A stretch of 64,000 bases of DNA from NCBI RefSeq assembly GCF_029227915.1, contig NC_079878.1, positions 34,995,501-35,059,500 on the forward strand. Reading direction: 5' to 3'. The notes under the pieces were generated by a model. That model was not told where the DNA came from, did no database searches, and was given only the letters and a program-made list of their open reading frames with translations. This document shows positions 1 through 13,116 of the stretch, piece after piece. A program made the position numbers and the translations under genes. Position 1 is the first letter of the stretch. Every line of letters starts with the position of its first letter. The stretch comes from Hydractinia symbiolongicarpus (taxonomy: Eukaryota; Cnidaria; Hydrozoa; Anthoathecata; Hydractiniidae).

Positions 1-130
1 ACGGATTGATACTGTTAGAAAGACAATGAAAGGTAATTTCTGAAACTGTCGCTATTTCGTCAGCGCGCGAAAACTGCTAGGATTGGTCCCACAGTAAAAA
101 ATGACTTATAAATCTAAATTTTTAAATGAA

Positions 131-145
131 GCGCTACCACAGCGC
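131..145. other. Conserved monomer hairpin GCGCT-ACCAC-AGCGC (first instance)
   Basis: A perfect 5-bp inverted repeat with a 5-nt loop. It lies in one of the best-conserved stretches of the monomer and recurs in nearly every copy. Loop or closing-base variants exist (GCGCTGCCACAGCGC near 45,040 and 55,850; AACGCTACCACAGCGC near 31,510-40,450). A structural or binding role is possible but not shown. Confidence 0.7.
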
Positions 146-373
146 CCAGTGTAATTGCTGAGTTCCGAAAATCTCGTCCAATTAAGAAGAATGTTATTTC
201 TTGGAGTCCAATTGTCTCATTTATCACATTTATCAGGTCACAGTCCAAAGTTAGTTCAATTAGGTCCCACAGTCAATCGTTTCACTGTTAAAAGCCATAC
301 AACCTAGTAATACTGGAAAAATGTCACGAAATACATGTTGGTACGAATATGTGACCCAACCGTTGTAACTCAA

Positions 374-746
374 ACGGATTGATACTGTTAGAAAGACAAT
401 GAAAGGTAATTTCTGAAGCTGTCGCTATTTCTTCAGCGCGCGAAAACTGCTAGGATTGGTCCCACAGTAAAGAATAAATTATTTATCTAATTTCTTAAAT
501 AAAGCGCTACCACAGCGCCCAGTGTAATTGCTGAGTTCCGGCAATCTCGTCCAATTATGAAGAATGTTATTTCTTGGAGTCTAATTGTCTCATTTATCAC
601 ATTTATCAGGTCACAGTCCAAAGTTAGTTCAATTAGGTCCCACAGTCAATCGTTTCACTGTTAAAAGCCATACAACCTAGTAATACTTGGAAAATGTCAC
701 GAAATACATGTTGGTACGAATATGTGACCCAACCGTTGTAACTCAA
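374..746. repeat. Representative satellite monomer (373 bp)
   Basis: One full unit, given as a reference. From left to right it holds: a GATACTGTTAGAAAGACAAT block; a CpG-rich core CAGCGCGCGAAAACTGC; a first GGTCCCACAGT; an AT-rich patch; the hairpin GCGCTACCACAGCGC; a conserved stretch through ATTTATCAGGTCACAGTCC; a second GGTCCCACAGT; and ACATGTTGGTACG leading to CCAACCGTTG. The choice of start is arbitrary because the array is continuous. Neighbouring units at 1 and 747 begin with the same block. Confidence 0.93.
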
Positions 747-1078
747 ACGGATTGATACTGTTAGAAAGACAATGAAAGGTAATTTCTGAAGCTGTCGCTA
801 TTTCTTCAGCGCGCGAAAACTGCTAGGATTGGTCCCACAGTAAAGAATAAATTATTTATCTAATTTCTTAAATAAAGCGCTACCACAGCGCCCAGTGTAA
901 TTGCTGAGTTCCGACAATCTCGTCCAATTATGAAGAATGTTATTTCTTGGAGTCTAATTGTCTCATTTATCATATTTATCTGTTCACAGTCCAAAATCAG
1001 TTCAATTAAGTCCCACAGTCACTCGTTTCACTGTTAAAAGCCATACAACCTAGTAATACCGAAAAAATATCACGAAAT

Positions 1079-1098
1079 ACATGTTGGTACGAACATGT
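1079..1098. other. Inverted repeat ACATGTT-N6-AACATGT in a monomer
   Basis: A perfect 7-bp inverted repeat with a 6-nt spacer. It occurs in left-segment monomers that read GAACATGTG. In most other monomers the right arm is GAATATGTG, which breaks one base pair. It may be a dyad-symmetric binding site or chance. Confidence refers to the sequence symmetry, not to a function. Confidence 0.6.
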
Positions 1099-3420
1099 GA
1101 CTCAACCGTTGCAACTCAAACGGATTGATACTGTTAGAAAGACAATGAAAGGTATTTTCTGTAGCTGTCGCTACTTCTTCAGAGCGCGATAACGGCTAGG
1201 ATTGGTCCCACAGTAAAAAATGACTTATGAATCAAAATTTTTAAATGAAGCGCTACCACAGCGCCCAGTGTAATCGCTGAGTCCCGCCAATCATGTCAAA
1301 TTAAGAAGAACGTAACTTCTTGGAGTCCATTTTTCTCATTAATTACATTTATCAGGTCACAGTCCAAAATCAGTTCAACTTAGTCCCACAGTCAATTGTT
1401 TCATTGTTAAAAGCGATGCAACCTAGTAATATCATAAAAATATCGCTAAATACATGTTGCTACGAATATGTGACCCAACCGTTGTAACTCAAACGGATTG
1501 ATACTGTTACAAAGACAATGACAGGTAATTTCTGAAGCTGTCGCTATTTCTTCAGCGCGCGATAACGGCTAGGATTGGTCCCACAGTAAAGAATGACTTA
1601 TTTACCTAAATTTTTACATGAAGCGCTACCACAGCGGCCAGTGTAATCGCTGAGTTCCGGCCATCATGTCAAATTAAGAAGAATGTTATTTCTTGGAGTC
1701 CAATTTTCTCATTTATCACATTTATCAGGTCACAGTCCAAATCAGTTCAATTAAGTCCCACAGTCACTCGTTTCACTGTTAAAAGCCATACAACCTAGTA
1801 ATTCTGGAAAAATGTCACGAAATACATGTTGGTACGAACATGTGACTCAACCGTTGTAACTCAAACGGATTGATACTGTTAGAAAGACAATGAAAGGTAG
1901 TTTCTGAAGCTGTCGCTATTTCTTCAACGCGCGATAATTGCTAGGATTGGTCCCACAGTAAAGAATGACTTATTTATCTAATTTCTTACATAAAGCGCTA
2001 CCACAGCGCCCAGTGTAATCGCTGAGTTCGGACAATCACGTCCAATTAAGAAGAATGTTATTTCTTGGAGTCCAATTGTCTCATTTATCATATTTATCAG
2101 GTCACAGTTCAAAATCAGTTAAACTGAGTCCCACAGTCAATAGTTTCATTGTTAAAAGCGATGCAACCTAGTAATATCATAAAAATATCGCTAAATACAT
2201 GTTGCTACGAATATGTGACCCAACCGTTGTAACTCAAACGGATTGATACTGTTACAAAGACAATGAAAGGTAATTTCTGAAGCTGTCGCTATTTCTTCAG
2301 CGCGCGATAACGGCTAGGATTGGTCCCACAGTAAAAAATGACTTATAAATCTAAATTTTTAAATGAAGCGCCACCACAGCGCCCAGTGTAATCGCTGAGT
2401 CCCGGCAATCATGTCAAGTTAAGAAGAATGTTATTTCTTGGAGTCCAATCGTCTCATTTATCACATTTATCAGGTCACAGTCCAAAGTTAGTTCAATTTA
2501 GTCCCACAGTCAACCGTTTCACTGTTAAAAGCCATACAACCTAGTTATACTGGAAAAATGTCACGAAATACATGTTGGTACGAACAATTGACTCAACCGT
2601 TGTAACTCAAACGGATTGATATTGTTATAAAGACAATGAAAGGTAGTTTCTGAAGCTGTCGCTATTTCTTCAGCGCGCGATAACTGCTAGGATTGGTCCC
2701 ACAGTAAAGAATGACTTATTTATCTAATTTCTTGCATAAAGCGCTACCACAGCGCCCAGTGTAATCGCTGAGTTCCGACAATCACGTCCAATTAAGAAGA
2801 ATGTTATTTCTTGGAGTCCAATTGTCTCATTTATCACATTTATCAGGTCACAGTCCAAAATCAGTAAAACTTAGTCCCACAGTCAATCGTTTAATTGTTA
2901 AAAGCGATGCAACCTAGTAATATCATAAAAATATCGCTAAATACATGTTGCTACGAATATGTGACCCAACCGTTGTAACTCAAACGGATTGATACTGTTA
3001 CAAAGACAATGAAAGGTAATTTCTGAGGCTGTCGCTATTTCTTCAGCGCGCGATAACGGCTAGGATTGGTCCCACAGTAAAAAATGACTTATTAATCTAA
3101 ATTTTTAAATGAAGCACCACCACAGCGCCCAGTGTAATCGCTGAGTCCCGGCAATCATGTCAAGTTAAGAAAAATGTTATTTCTTGGAGTCCAATCGTCT
3201 CATTTATCACATTTCTCAGGTCACAGTCCAAAGTTAGTTCAATTAAGTCCCACAGTCAATCGTTTCACTGTTAAAAGCCATACAACCTAGTAATACCGGA
3301 AAATATCACGAAATACATGTTGGTACGAATACGTGACCCAACCGTAGTAACTCAAACGGACTGACACCACAACAAAGTCAATGAAATGTAGTTTTTGAAA
3401 CTATCGCTATTTTTTCAGCG

Positions 3421-3752
3421 CGCACTAACGGCTACGATTGGTCCCACATTAAAAAAATGACTTTCTTATCGCTGAGTCCCGGCAATCACGTCCAATTAAG
3501 AAGAATGTTTTTTCTTGGAGTCCAATCGTCTCATTTATCACATTTATCAGGTCACAGTCCAAAATCAATTCAACTTAGCCTTGCAGTCAATCGTTTCATT
3601 GTTAAAAGCGATGCAACCTAGTATTATCAGAAAAATATCGCTAAATACATGTTGGTACGAATACGTGACCCAACCGTTGTAACTCAAACGGACTGACACC
3701 GCAACAAAGTCAACGAAATGTAGTTTTTGAAACTATCGCTATTTCTTCAGCG
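3421..3752. repeat. Short monomer variant (~332 bp)
   Basis: Measured from one TTCAGCG landmark to the next, this unit is ~332 bp instead of 373. The AT-rich patch and the GCGCT hairpin are missing: AAAATGACTTTCTTATCGCTGAG joins directly across the gap. The same junction occurs at ~5,658, ~6,737 and ~8,558, always after CGCACTAACG and CCCACATT, so it is an inherited subfamily. Confidence 0.85.
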
Positions 3753-5613
3753 TGCGATAACGGGTAGGGTTTGTCCCACAGTAAAGAATGACTTATTTAT
3801 CTAAATTTTTAAATGAAGCGCTACCACAGCGCCCAGTGTAATCGCTGAGTTTCGGTAATCATGTCCAATTAAGAAGAATGTTATTTCTTGGAGTCCAATT
3901 GCCTCACTTTCACATTTATAAGGTCACAGTCCATAATCAGTTCAATTAAGTCCCACAGTCAATTGTTTCATTTGTAAAAGCGATGCAACCTAGTATTATC
4001 AGAAAAATATCGCTAAATACATGTTGGTACGAGTACGTGACACAACCGTTGTAACTCAAACGGACTGACACCGCAACAAAGTCAATGAAATGTAGTTTTT
4101 GAAACTATCGCTATTTCTTCAGCGTGCGATAACGGGTAGGGTTCGTCCCACAGTAAAGAATGACTTATTTATCTAAATTTTTAAATGAAGCGCTACCACA
4201 GCGCCCAGTGTAATCGCTGAGTTCCGGCAATCATGTCAAATTAAGAAGAATGTTATTTCTTGGAGTCCAATTGTCTCATTTATCACATTTATCAGGTCAC
4301 AGTCCAAAGTTAGCTCAATTAGGTCCAACAGTCAATCGTTTCGCTGTTAAAAGCCATACAACCTAGTAATATTGGAAAAATGTCACGAAATACATGTTGG
4401 TACGAACAGGTGACTCAACCGTTGTAACTCAAACGGATTGATACTGTTAGAAAGACAATGAGAGGTAGTTTCTGATGCTGTCGCTATTTCTTCAGCGCGC
4501 GATAACTGCTAGGATTGGTCCCACAGTAAAGAATGACTTATTTATCTAATTTCTGAAATAAAGCGTACCACAGCGCCCAGTGTAATCGCTGAGTTCCGAC
4601 AATCACGTCCAATTAAGAAGAATGTTATTTCTTGGAGTCCAATTGTCTCATTTATCACATTTATCAGGTCACAGTCCAAAATCAGTTAAACTTAGTCCCA
4701 CAGTCAATCGTTTCATTGTTAAAAGCGATGCAACCTAGTAATATCATAAAAATATCGCTAAATACATGTTGCTACGAATATGTGACCCAACCGTTGTAAC
4801 TCAAACAGATTGATACTGTTAGAAAGACAATGAAAGGTAATTTCTGAAGCTGTCGCTATTTCTTCAGAGCGCGATAACGGCTAGGATTGGTCCCACAGTA
4901 AAAAATGACTTATAAATCTAAATTTTTAAATGAAGCGCTACCACAGCCCCCAGTGTAATCGCTGAGTCCCGGCAATCATGTCAAATTAAGAAGAATGTTA
5001 TTTCTTGGAGTCCAATTGTGTCATTTATCACATTTATCAGGTCACAGTCCAAAGTTAGTTCAATTAGGTCCCACAGTCAATCGTTTCACTGTTAAAAGCC
5101 ATACAACCTAGTAATACCAGAAAATATCACGAAATACATGTTGGTACGAATACATGACCCAACCGTAGTAACTCAAACGGACTGACACCGCAACAAAGTC
5201 AATGAAATGTTATTTTGAAACTATCGCTATTTCTTCAGCGTGCGATAACGGATAGGATTCGTCCCACAGTAAAGAATGACTTATTTATCTAAATATTTAA
5301 ATGAAGCGCTACCACAGCGCCCAGTGTAATCGCCGAGTTCCGGCAATCATGTCAAATTAAGAAGAACGTTATTTCTTGGAGTCCAATTTTCTCATTAATC
5401 ACATTTATCAGGTCACAATTCAAAGTTAGTTCAATTAATTCCCACAGTCAACCGTTTCACTATTAAAAGCGATGCAACCTAGTAATATGAGAAAAAAATC
5501 GGTTAAAACATGTTGGTACGAATATGTGACCCAACCTTTGAAACTCAAATGGACTGATCCCGTTAGAAAGTCAGCGAAATATAGTATTTGAAACTGTCTC
5601 TATTTCTTCAACG

Positions 5614-5946
5614 CGCACTAACGGCTAGGATCGGTCCCACATTAAAAAAAATGACTTTCTTATCGCTTAGTCCCGGCAATCACGTCCAATTAAGAAGAAT
5701 GTTATTTCTTGGAGTCCAATCGTCTCAGTTATCACATTTATCAGGTCACAGTCCAAAATTAGTTCAACTTAGCCTTGCAGTCAATCGTTTCATTGTTAGA
5801 AGCGATGCAACCTAATATTATCAGAAAAATATCGCTAAATACATGTTGGTACGAATACGTGACCCAACCGTTGTAACTCAAACGGACTGACACCGCAACA
5901 AAGTCAACGAAATGTAGTTTTTGAAACTATCGCTATTTCTTCAGCG
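5614..5946. repeat. Short monomer variant (~333 bp), second copy
   Basis: It has the same ~42-bp internal deletion as the unit near 3.4 kb, with the junction ACTTTCTTATCGCTTAG near 5,655-5,670. It lies in a block duplicated near 8.1-8.6 kb. Third and fourth copies of the junction are near 6,737 and 8,558. Confidence 0.82.
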
Positions 5947-8900
5947 CGCGATAACTGCTAGGATTGGTCCCACAGTAAAGAATGACTTATTTATCTAATT
6001 TCTTAAATAAAGCGCTACCACAGCGCCCAGTGTAATTGCTGAGTTCCGACAATCACGTCCAATTAAGAAGAATGTTATTTCTTGGAGTCCAATTGTCTCA
6101 TTTATCACATTTATCAGGTCACAGTCCAAAATCAGTTAAACTTTGTCCCACAGTCAATCGTTTCATTGTTAAAAACGATGCAACCTAGTAATATCATAAA
6201 AATATCGCTAAATACATGTTGCAACGAATATGTGACCCAACCGTTGTAACTCAAACGGATTGATATTGTTAGAAAGACAATGAAAGGTAATTTCCGAAGC
6301 TGTCGCTATTTCTTCAGAGCGCGATAACGGCTAGGATTGGTCCCACAGTAAAAAATGACTTATAAATCGAAATTTTTAAATGAAGCGCTACCACAGCGCC
6401 CAGTGTAATCGCTGAGTCCCGGCAATCATGTCAAATTAAGAAGAATGTTATTTCTTGGAGTCCAATTGTCTCATTTATCACATTTATCAGGTCACAGTCC
6501 AAAATCAGTTAAACTTAGTCCCACAGTCAATCGTTTCATTGTTAAAAGCGATGCAACCTAGTAATATCATAAAAATATCGCTAAATACATGTTGCTACGA
6601 ATATGTGACACAACCGTTGTAACTCAAACGGATTGATACTGTTAGAAAGACAATGAAATATAGTATTTGAAACTGTCTCTATTTCTTCAGAGCGCACTAA
6701 CGGCTAGGATCGGTCCCACATTAAAAAATGACTTTCTTATCGCTTAGTCCCCGCAATCACGTCCAATTAAGAAGAATGTTATTTCTTGGAGTCCAATCGT
6801 CTCATTTATCAAATTTATCAGGTCACAATTCAAAGTTAGTTCAATTAGGTCCCACAGTCGCTCGTTTCACTGTTAAAAGCCATACAACCAAGTAATACTG
6901 GAAAAAGGTCACGAAATACATGTTGGTACGAACATGTGACTCAACCGTTGTAAAGCAAACAGATTTATACTGTTAGAAAGACAATGAAAGGTAGTTTCTG
7001 AAGCTGTCGCTATTTCTTCAGCGCGCGATAACTGCTAGGATTGGTCCCACAGTAAAGAATGACTTATTTATCTAATTTCTTAAATAAAGCGCTACCACAG
7101 CGCCCAGTGTAATTGCTGAGTTCCGACAATCTCGTCCAATTAAGAAGAATGTTATTTTTTGGAGTCTAATTGTCTCATTTATCACATTTATCAGGTCACA
7201 GTCCAAAATCAGTTAAACTTAGTCCCACAGTCAATCGTTTCATTCTTAAAAGCGATGCAACCTAGTAATATCATAAAAATATCGCTAAATACATGTTGCT
7301 ACGAATATGTGACCCAACCGTTGTAACTCAAACGGATTGATACTGTTAGAAAGACAATGAAAGGTAATTTCTGAAGCTGTCGCTATTTCCTCAGCGTGCG
7401 ATAACGGATAGGATTCGTCCCACAGTAAAGAATGACTTATTTATCTAAATTTTTAAATGAAGCGCTACCACAGCGCCCAGTGTAATCGCTGAGTTCCGTC
7501 AATCATGTCAAATTAAGAAGAACGTTATTTCTTGGAGTCCAATTTTCTTATTAATCACATTTATCAGGTCACAATTCAAAGTTAGTTCAATTAGGTCCCA
7601 CAGTCAATCGTTTCGCTGTTAAAAGCCATACAACCTGGTAATATTGGAAAAATGTCACGAAATACATGTTGGTACGAACATGTGACTCAAACGTTGTAAC
7701 TCAAATGGATTGATACTGTTAGAAAGACAATGAGAGGTAGTTTCTGAAGCTGTCGCTATTTCTTCAGCGCGCGATAACTGCTAGGATTGGTCCCACAGTA
7801 AAGAATGACTTATTTATCTAATTTCTGAAATAAAGCGTACCACAGCGCCCAGTGTAATCGCTGAGTTCCGACAATCACGTCCAATTAAGAAGAATGTTAT
7901 TTCTTGGAGTCCAATTGTCTCATTTATCACATTTATCAGGTCACAGTCCAAAATCAGTTAAACTTAGTCCCACAGTCAATCGTTTCATTGTTAAAAGCGA
8001 TGCAACCTAGTAATATCATAAAAATATCGCTAAATACATGTTGCTACGAATATGTGACCCAACCGTTGTAACTCAAACGGATTGATACTGTTAGAAAGAC
8101 AATGAAAGGTAATTTCTGAAGCTGTCGCTATTTCTTCAGCGTGCGATAACGGATAGGATTCGTCCCACAGTAAAGAATGACTTATTTATCTAAATTTTTA
8201 AATGAAGCGCTACCACAGCGCCCAGTGTAATCGCTGAGTTCCGGCAATCATGTCAAATTAAGAAGAACGTTATTTCTTGGAGTCCAATTTTCTCATTAAT
8301 CACATTTATCAGGTCACAATTCAAAGTTAGTTCAATTAATTCCCACAGTCAATGGTTTCACTATTAAAAGCGATGCAACCTAGTAATATGAGAAAAAAAT
8401 CGGTAAATACATGTTGGTACGAATATGTGACCCAACCTTTGAAACTCAAATGGACTGATCCCGTTAGAAAGTCAGCGAAATATAGTATTTGAAACTGTCT
8501 CTATTTCTTCAACGCGCACTAACGTCTAGGATCGGTCCCACATTAAAAAAATGAATTTCTTATCGCTTAGTCACGGCAATCACGTCCAATTAAGAAGAAT
8601 GTTACTTCTTGGAGTCCAATTGTCTCATTTATCACATTTATCAGGTCACAGTCCAAAATCAGTTCAATTAAGTCCCACAGTCGCTCGTTTCACTGTTAAA
8701 AGCCATACTACCTAGTAATACTGGAAAAAGGTCACGAAATACATGTTGGTACGAACATGTGACTCAACCGTTGTAACGCAAACGGATTTATACTGTTAGA
8801 AAGACAATGAAAGGTAGTTTCTGAAGCTGTTGCTATTTCTTCAGCGCGCGATAACTGCTAGGATTGGTCCCACAGTAAAGAATGACTTATTTATCTAATT

Positions 8901-11900
8901 TCTTACATAAAGCGCTACCACAGCGCCCAGTGTAATCGCTGAGTTCCGACAATCACGTCCAATTAAGAATAATGTTATTTCTTGGAGTCCAATTGTCTTA
9001 TTTATCACATTTATCAGGTGACAGTCCAAAATCAGTTAAACTTAGTCTCACAGTGAATCGTTTCATTGTTAAAAGCGATGCAACCTAGTAATATCATAAA
9101 AATATCGCTAAATACATGTTGCTACGAATATGTGACCCAACCGTTGTAACTCAAACGGATTCATACTGTTACAAAGACAATGAAAGGTAATTTCTGAAGC
9201 TGTCGCTATTTCTTCAGCGCGCGATAACGGCTAGGATTGGTTCCACAGTAAAGAATGACTTACTTATCTAAATTTTTACATGAAGCGCTACCACAGCCCC
9301 CAGTGTAATCGCTGAGTTCCGGCAATCATGTCAAATTAGGAAGAATGTTATTTCTGGGAGTCCAATTTCCGCATTTATCACATTTATCAGGTCACAGTCC
9401 AAATCAGTTCAATTAAGTCCCACAGTCACTCGTTTCACTGTTAAAAGCCATACAACCTAGTAATACTGGAAAAATGTCACGAAATACATGTTGGTACGAA
9501 CATGTGACTCAACCGTAGTAACTCAAACGGATTGATACTGTTAGAAAGACAATGAAAGGTAGTTTCTGAAGCTGTCGCTATTTCTTCAGCGCGCGATAAC
9601 TGCAAGGATTGGTCCTACAGTAAAGAATGACTTATTTATCTAATTTCTTACATAAAGCGCTACCACAGCGCCCAGTGTAATCGCTGAGTTCCGACAATCA
9701 CGTCCAATTAAGAAGAATGTTATTTCTTGGAGTCCAATTGTCTCATTTATCACATTTATCAGGTCACAGTCCAAAATCAGTTAAACTTAGTCCCACAGTC
9801 AATCGTTTCATTGTTAAAAGCGATGCAACCTAGTAATATCATAAAAATATCGCTAAATACATGTTGCTACGAATATGTGACCCAAACGTTGTAACTCAAA
9901 CGGATTGATACTGTTAGAAAGACAATGAAAGGTAATTTCTGAAGCTGTCGCTATTTCTTCAGAGCGCGATAACGGCTAGGATTGGTCCCACAGTAAAAAA
10001 TGACTTATAAATCTAAATTTTTAAATGAAGCGCTACCACAGCGCCCAGTGTAATCGCTGAGTCCCGGCAATCATGTCAAATTAAGAAGAATGTTATTTCT
10101 TGGAGTCCAATTGTCTCATTTATCACATTTATCAGGTCACAGTCCAAAGTTAGCACAATTAGGTCCAACAGTCAATCGTTTCGCATTTAAAAGCCATACA
10201 ACCTAGTAATACTGGAAAAATATCACGAAACACATGTTGGTACGAATATGTGACTCAACCGTTGTAACTCAAACGGATTGATATTGTTATAAAGACAATG
10301 AAAGGTAGTTTCTGAAGCTGTCGCTATATCTTCAGCGCGCGATAACTGCTAGGATTGGTCCCACAGTAAAGAATGACTTATTTATCTAATTTCTTACATA
10401 AAGCGCTACCACAGCGCCCAGTGTAATCGCTGAGTTCCGACAATCACGTCCAATTAAGAAGAATGTTATATCTTGGAGTCCAATTGTCTAATTTATCACA
10501 TTTATCAGGTCACAGTCCAAAATCAGTTAAACTTAGTCCCACAGTCAATCGTTTCATTGCTAAAAGCGATGCAACCTAGTAATATCAGAAAAATATTGCT
10601 TAATACATGTTGGTACGAATATGTGACACAACTGTTGTAACTGAAACGGACTGACACCGTTAGAAAGTCAATGAAATGTAGTTTTTGAAACTGTTGCTTT
10701 TTTTTCAGCGCGCGATAACGGCTAGGATTGGTCCTACAGTAAAAAATGACTTATTAATCTCACTTTTTCAGTGAAGCGCTACCACAGCGCCCAGTGTAAT
10801 CGCTGAGTTCCGGCAATCATGTCAAATTAAGAAGAATGTTATTTCTTGGAGTCCAATTGTCTCATTTATCACCTTTATCAGGTCACAGTCCAAAGTTAGT
10901 TCAATTAAGTCACACAGTCAATCGTTTCACTGTTAAAAGCGATGCAACCTAGTAATATCATAAAAATATCGCTAAATACATGTTGGTACGAATTTGTGAC
11001 CCAACCGTTGTAACTCAAACGGACTGACACCGTTAGAAAGTCAATGAAATGTAGTTTTTGAAACTGTCGCTATTTCTTCAGTTTGCGAAAACGGATAGGA
11101 TTGGTCCCACAGTAAAGAATGATTTATTTATCTAAATATTTAAATGAAGCGCTACCAAAGCGCCCAGTGTAATCGCTGAGTTCCGGCAATCACGTCAAAT
11201 TAAGAATAATGTTATTTCTTGGAGTCCAATTGTCTCATTTATCACATTTATCATGTCACAGTCCAAAGTTGGTTCAATTAAATCCCACAGCCAATCGTTT
11301 CATTGCTAAAAGTGATGCAACCTGGTAATATCAGAAAAACATCGCTAAGTACATGTTGGTACGAATATGTGACCCAGCCATTGTAACTCAAACGAACTTA
11401 CACCGTTAGAAAGTCAATGAAATGTAGTTTTTGATACTGTCGCTATTTCTTCAGCGCGCGATGACGACTAGGATAGGTCCCACAGTAAAAAATGACTTAT
11501 TAATCTAAATTTTTAGATGAAGCGCTACCACAGCACCCAGTGAAATCGCTGAGTTTTGGCAATCATGTCAAATTAAGAAGAATGTTTCTTCTTGGAGTCC
11601 AATTTTCCCATTTATCACATTTATCAGGTCACAATCCAAAGTTAGCTCAATTAAATCCCACAGTCAATCGTTTCACTGTTAAAAGCGATGCAACCTTGTA
11701 ATATCAGATAAATATCGCTAAATACATGTTGGTACGAATATGTGACCCAACCGTTGTAACTCAGACGGACTTACACCGTTAGAAAGTCAATGAAATGTAC
11801 TTTTTTAAACTGTCGCTAATTCTTCAGCACGCTATGACGGTTAGGATAGGTCCCACAGTATAAAATGACTTATTAATCTAAATTTTTAAATGAAGCGCTA

Positions 11901-12689
11901 CTACAGCGCCCAGTATATTCGCTGAGTTTCGGCAATCATGTCAAATTAGGAAAAATGTTACTTCTTGGAGTCAACTTGTCTCACTTATAACATTTATAAG
12001 GTCACAATCCAAAATCATTTCAATTTAGTCCCAGAGTCAATCGTTTCACTGTTAAAAGCGATGCAACCTAGTAATATCAGATAAATATCGCTGAATACAT
12101 GATGGTACGAATATGTGACCCAACCGTTGAAATTCAAACGGAATTACACCGTTACAAAGTCAATGAAATGTAGTTTTTGAAACTGTCGTTATTTCTTCAG
12201 CTCGCGATAACGGATAGGATTGCTCCCACAGTAAAGAATGATTTATTTATCTAAATTGTTCAATGAAGCGCTACCACAGCGCCCAGTGTAATCGCTGAGT
12301 TCCGGCAATCATGTCAAATTAAGAAGAATGTTATTTCTTGGGTCCAATTTTCCCATTTATCACATTTATCAGGTCACAGTCCAAAGTTATTTCAATTAAA
12401 TCCCACAGTCAATCGTTTCACTGTTAAAAGCGATGCCACCTAGTAATCTCAGAAAAATATCGCTAAATACATGTTGGTACCAACATGTGACGCAACCGTT
12501 GTAACTCAAACGGACTGACACCGTTAGAAAGTCAATGAAATGTAGTTTTTGAAACTGTTGCTAATTCTTCAGTGCGCGATAACGGATAGGATTGGTCCCA
12601 CAGAAAAGAATGACTTAATAATCTAAATTTTTAAATGAAGCGCTACCACAGCGCCCAGTGTAATCGCTGAGTTCCGGCAATCATGTCAA

Positions 12690-12710
12690 TATTTATTTAT
12701 TTATTTATTT
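12690..12710 (-). repeat. Tandem (AAAT)n tail of the LINE
   Basis: Five ATTT units on the plus strand, AAAT on the element strand, forming the element's 3' terminus directly against the satellite. Short-tandem tails instead of poly(A) are typical of several CR1/L2/I-type LINEs. Confidence 0.85.
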
Positions 12711-12722
12711 CCGAATTTATAT

Positions 12723-12771
12723 ACAGGATGAGTATGTCAGTAAAAAATACTGTTATAAATATACGTCCTGT
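12723..12771 (-). other. 3' stem-loop of the LINE
   Basis: Nested inverted repeats: outer arms ACAGGA (12,723-12,728) and TCCTGT (12,766-12,771), and a perfect inner hairpin CAGTA-AAAAA-TACTG (12,738-12,752). The outer stem can be extended a few A/T pairs past one mismatch. It lies ~12 bp from the tandem tail. In L2-type LINEs such as eel UnaL2, a 3' stem-loop followed by short tandem repeats is recognised by the reverse transcriptase, so the same role is plausible here. Confidence 0.6.
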
Positions 12772-13116
12772 TTATGCATACGTTAAAATCTAGTTAGTAA
12801 TATATATTAAAAATGCAAAGAAAAGTATCAAACTGAAAAAAATATAATCTCAAAAACTGATGGGAAACGCAAAATTAGCCAAAACGTGCGAAAAAGTAAC
12901 GACCAAAAGAAACAGTGGCAGGAAAGAAGTAGTTGCCATTGAAAAGAAATTAAAAACTAGTTTACACATACACACAATCACACAAATAAATCAATATAAC
13001 CAAAAACTAAAAATTCGACGAACTATCTCGGCAAGTGTAACTTAGAACAAGTCGCCATGAACAATCTAAAAGGTGTATTACGAGAAAACTTAAAGTATAA
13101 AAAATACTCAAAGAAT

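Larger units (their letters stand above)
1..12689. repeat. Satellite array, left segment (~373-bp monomers)
   Basis: About 34 head-to-tail monomers. The landmark ACGGATTGATACTG recurs at 1, 374 and 747, giving a 373-bp period. Most monomers up to ~10.6 kb carry an older-looking variant (GATTGATACTGTTAGAAAGA and AGCCATACAACC). From ~10.6 kb the form common in the rest of the window takes over (GGACTGACACCGTTAGAAAG and AGCGATGCAACC). Order is irregular, but local duplications are visible. For example, ~5,210-5,700 reappears at ~8,110-8,600 (offset ~2,900), including the rare AAAAAAATCGG variant and the short monomer that follows it. No gene is seen. The short ORFs inside are repeat-derived. Confidence 0.97.
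12690..13116 (-). other. LINE 3' UTR
   Basis: About 427 bp of AT-rich non-satellite sequence between the ORF stop (TAA, complement of 13,117-13,119) and the tail. It contains a stem-loop near the end and AATAAA-type motifs only inside the terminal repeat. A 61-codon plus-strand ORF at 12,860-13,045 shows no recognisable features, and I do not call it a gene. Confidence 0.85.

Noticed and set aside
160-360. Possible Pol III promoter (A box in ATCGCTGAGTTCCGG, B box in GGTACGAATATG)
   Set aside because: The A-box match is partial and the B-box candidate lacks the TTCGANNC core. There is no tRNA-like fold or terminator pairing, so it does not support a tRNA or SINE origin.
12860-13045. 61-codon plus-strand ORF in the LINE 3' UTR
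   Set aside because: Low-complexity, lysine-rich and antisense to the element, with no domain or initiation context that supports it.
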